Below are positions 52,860 through 53,855 of a DNA stretch of 53,855 nt, piece by piece. How positions within the stretch are numbered: the stretch's first letter is position 1; every line of letters starts with the position of its first letter. Made by a program: the position numbers and the translations under genes. Source of the stretch: an uncultured Planctomycetaceae bacterium (lineage in GTDB: Bacteria; Planctomycetota; Planctomycetia; Pirellulales; Pirellulaceae); NCBI GenBank assembly GCA_903863885.1, contig CAIPEB010000614.1, positions 1 through 53,855 of the forward strand. The letters are read 5' to 3'. A model generated the notes under the pieces. It was not told where the DNA came from. It was given only the letters and a program-made list of their open reading frames with translations, and did no database searches.

Positions 52860-52894
52860 AGGAAACTCCGTGCGAACAGATCCGTTGGCCGCAG

Positions 52895-52938
52895 CCTGGA
52901 GTCCGGAGGGGAAGAGGCCACGGATTGGCACGGATGAA
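52895..52938. repeat. Paired dispersed repeats after the 994-aa gene
   Basis: CCTGGAGTCCGGAG (52895-52908) belongs to the TCTGGAG family. It is followed at once by GAGGCCACGGATTGGCACGG (from 52914), of the CCACGGATG family. The same two families also sit close together at 12283-12371. Confidence 0.5.
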
Positions 52939-52995
52939 GATCGCCAACATCCCGCAACGCGAACCCGCCGTTCACGCGGGCAGACAAACCGAAGT

Positions 52996-53205
52996 TCAGC
53001 TCTTTTGCGGCTGCGTCATGATGCGCAGGACGGTCTGCACGTCGTTCTGAATATCGAGCAGTTGTTGCCGCACGGCGTCCTGTTGGCGCCGAGGGAGATC
53101 GCCGAGCAGGCCTTGCTTACCGCAGCTTGTAGCCAGTTCGCGCGCTCGAGCGGCAGCGATGGCGAGCCCCTTGAAAGCCTTGAGCGTTTCGTCCGCCGTT
53201 GGCAT
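52996..53205 (-). CDS. Small helical protein of unknown function
   Basis: The 69-aa product (MPTADETLKAFKGLAIAAAR, then ARELATSCGKQGLLGDLPRR) is predicted helical and charged, with no signal peptide and one Cys. I chose the ATG at 53205, with GAGGG about 8-9 nt upstream, over an in-frame TTG at 53211. The C-terminal helix (QQDAVRQQLLDIQNDVQTVL) has coiled-coil spacing. The gene is alone on this strand between the large secreted-protein gene and the repeat/IS region. I do not recognise a family, but the ribosome site and composition support a real gene. Confidence 0.5.
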   Translation of the reverse strand: MPTADETLKAFKGLAIAAARARELATSCGKQGLLGDLPRRQQDAVRQQLLDIQNDVQTVLRIMTQPQKS

Positions 53206-53309
53206 CGTCAATTCCCTCTATTGCTGAGTCATCCGGAATCGCGAATCTCAGCCGCACATCCTCACCCGCATCGTGGACTTCTGCAACGGCACTTCGGTTC
53301 GATTTCCTC

Positions 53310-53407
53310 CCTTGGCGCCTTGGCGTGAGATGCTCCTGACTTCCTCGCGACGGATCGCCCAAAGCGGAATGCTCTCGCAAAGGCGCAAAGACGCAAAGAA
53401 GGAAAGG
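53310..53407. repeat. Inverted-repeat unit, copy 1
   Basis: This unit starts CTTGGCGCCTTGGCGTGAGA and ends TCGCAAAGGCGCAAAGACGC-AAAGAAGGAAA. The two arms are near-complementary (TTTGCGCC-type against GGCGCAAA-type), so it can fold on itself. A nearly identical unit lies at 53465-53570 in direct orientation. There is no coding potential. Confidence 0.7.
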
Positions 53408-53464
53408 GTAAGGAGGCAATAAGCCCCCGACGAGATCGCAAGACCAACGTCCACCTCTCTCTTC

Positions 53465-53570
53465 CCTTGGCGCCTTTGCGCCTTGGCGTGAGATCCTCCT
53501 GACTTACTCGCGACGGATCGCCCAAAGCGGAATGCTCTCGCAAAGGCGCAGAGACGCAAAGAAGGAAACG
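53465..53570. repeat. Inverted-repeat unit, copy 2
   Basis: The core TCGCGACGGATCGCCCAAAG-CGGAATGCTCTCGCAAAGGCGC is identical to copy 1. The left arm is longer by one CGCCTTTG block. Copies are separated by about 57 bp of unrelated DNA and lie just before the IS200/IS605 end. Confidence 0.7.
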
Positions 53571-53589
53571 ATGAGGAGACACTGAATGA

Positions 53590-53855
53590 CCACCGCCTGG
53601 AAGGCGGTGGGTTCAATACAAATCGTGGCTGCGGACTGAAGTCCTTCGCTCACGATTTTGTGATTCGGAAGTTATCTCCCCCGTCGTCGGGCTCAGTGCC
53701 GTCTTGTTGTTTCCGGTACTCCATGATGACTTCATCTGTGACGTTCCCGCTGCTGGCGACGAACTATCCTCGTGCCCAAAGATGTCGACCCCAGACTGTT
53801 TCTGGATGTGCTTGAATTCCATCATCAACTTCCGCGAACTCTTGCCCTTGATGTA
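53590..53855 (-). mobile_element. Right-end part of an IS200/IS605-family insertion sequence
   Basis: A subterminal hairpin, CCACCGCC (53590-53597) and GGCGGTGG (53603-53610) around TGGAA, stands at the 3' side of a minus-strand Y1 transposase gene. This is the usual layout of IS200/IS605 ends, whose hairpins are recognised by TnpA. The element continues beyond the right edge, so only its 3' end is visible. No target duplication is expected for this family. Confidence 0.75.
53650..53855 (-). pseudogene. tnpA: Decayed IS200/IS605 TnpA transposase, C-terminal part
   Basis: Reading leftwards from the window edge gives YIKGKSSRKLMMEFKHIQKQ, a typical TnpA segment just before the C-terminus. The frame then shifts. 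The continuing homology, VWGRHLWARG, a TAG stop, then FVASSGNVTDEVIMEYRKQQ and DGTEPDDGGDNFRITKS, is in another frame and ends at 53650. Related transposases have an aromatic residue (usually Tyr) where the TAG stands. Both lesions lie in the C-terminal 70 residues. The catalytic HUH and Tyr regions are outside the window. The copy is therefore probably inactive, or mobilised only in trans. Confidence 0.8.

Overview
The window is GC-rich bacterial chromosome, most likely from a planctomycete (Planctomycetota). Three things point there. The giant secreted protein carries the N-terminal motif LEDRRLLAV and a C-terminal dockerin, a planctomycete combination. There are two Tat-exported Gfo/Idh/MocA oxidoreductases. 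There are also many large secreted TIM-barrel proteins of unrecognised families, plus an exported ceramidase-like enzyme. No rRNA, tRNA, CRISPR array or phage structural cluster was seen.

Layout from left to right. (1) 80-7383: a NodT-type outer-membrane efflux lipoprotein (minus), then two divergent secreted glycoside-hydrolase-like proteins (plus). (2) 7751-9586: a secreted SH3 protein, a possibly frameshifted small Cys-containing secreted protein, and a gene-poor stretch holding a 99-bp MITE-like element with a 9-bp target duplication. (3) 9587-12768: a TPM/YgcG protein, a nucleotidyltransferase-fold protein lacking its catalytic aspartates, LemA, and a zinc-ribbon membrane protein. (4) 12791-17682: a three-gene cassette of Tat oxidoreductase plus two secreted TIM-barrel proteins. 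(5) 17645-19734 (minus): a membrane polyferredoxin translationally coupled to an exported TPR protein with a C-terminal four-cysteine cluster. (6) 20160-23316 (minus): an exported metzincin-like protease with an NPCBM domain, and a second Tat oxidoreductase. (7) 23929-41217: one gene of about 5,760 codons for a beta-repeat surface protein ending in two lectin-like domains and a dockerin. (8) 41339-45415 (minus): a very large GH2-family glycosidase. (9) 45864-52859: two small envelope proteins, a ceramidase-like protein, a Tat-exported superoxide reductase and a 994-aa secreted TIM-barrel-like protein. (10) 52996-53855: a small protein, two near-identical inverted-repeat units and the end of a decayed IS200/IS605 element.

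Together the genes look like accessory extracellular carbohydrate metabolism. Secreted glycosidases, sugar-binding modules and periplasmic NAD(P)-type oxidoreductases are arranged in short operons without SusC/SusD or transporter genes. The giant dockerin/lectin protein may be an adhesin or scaffold. Function assignments for the TIM-barrel proteins are fold-level inferences. Intergenic DNA is rich in dispersed short repeats and miniature inverted-repeat elements, several of which occur more than once here.
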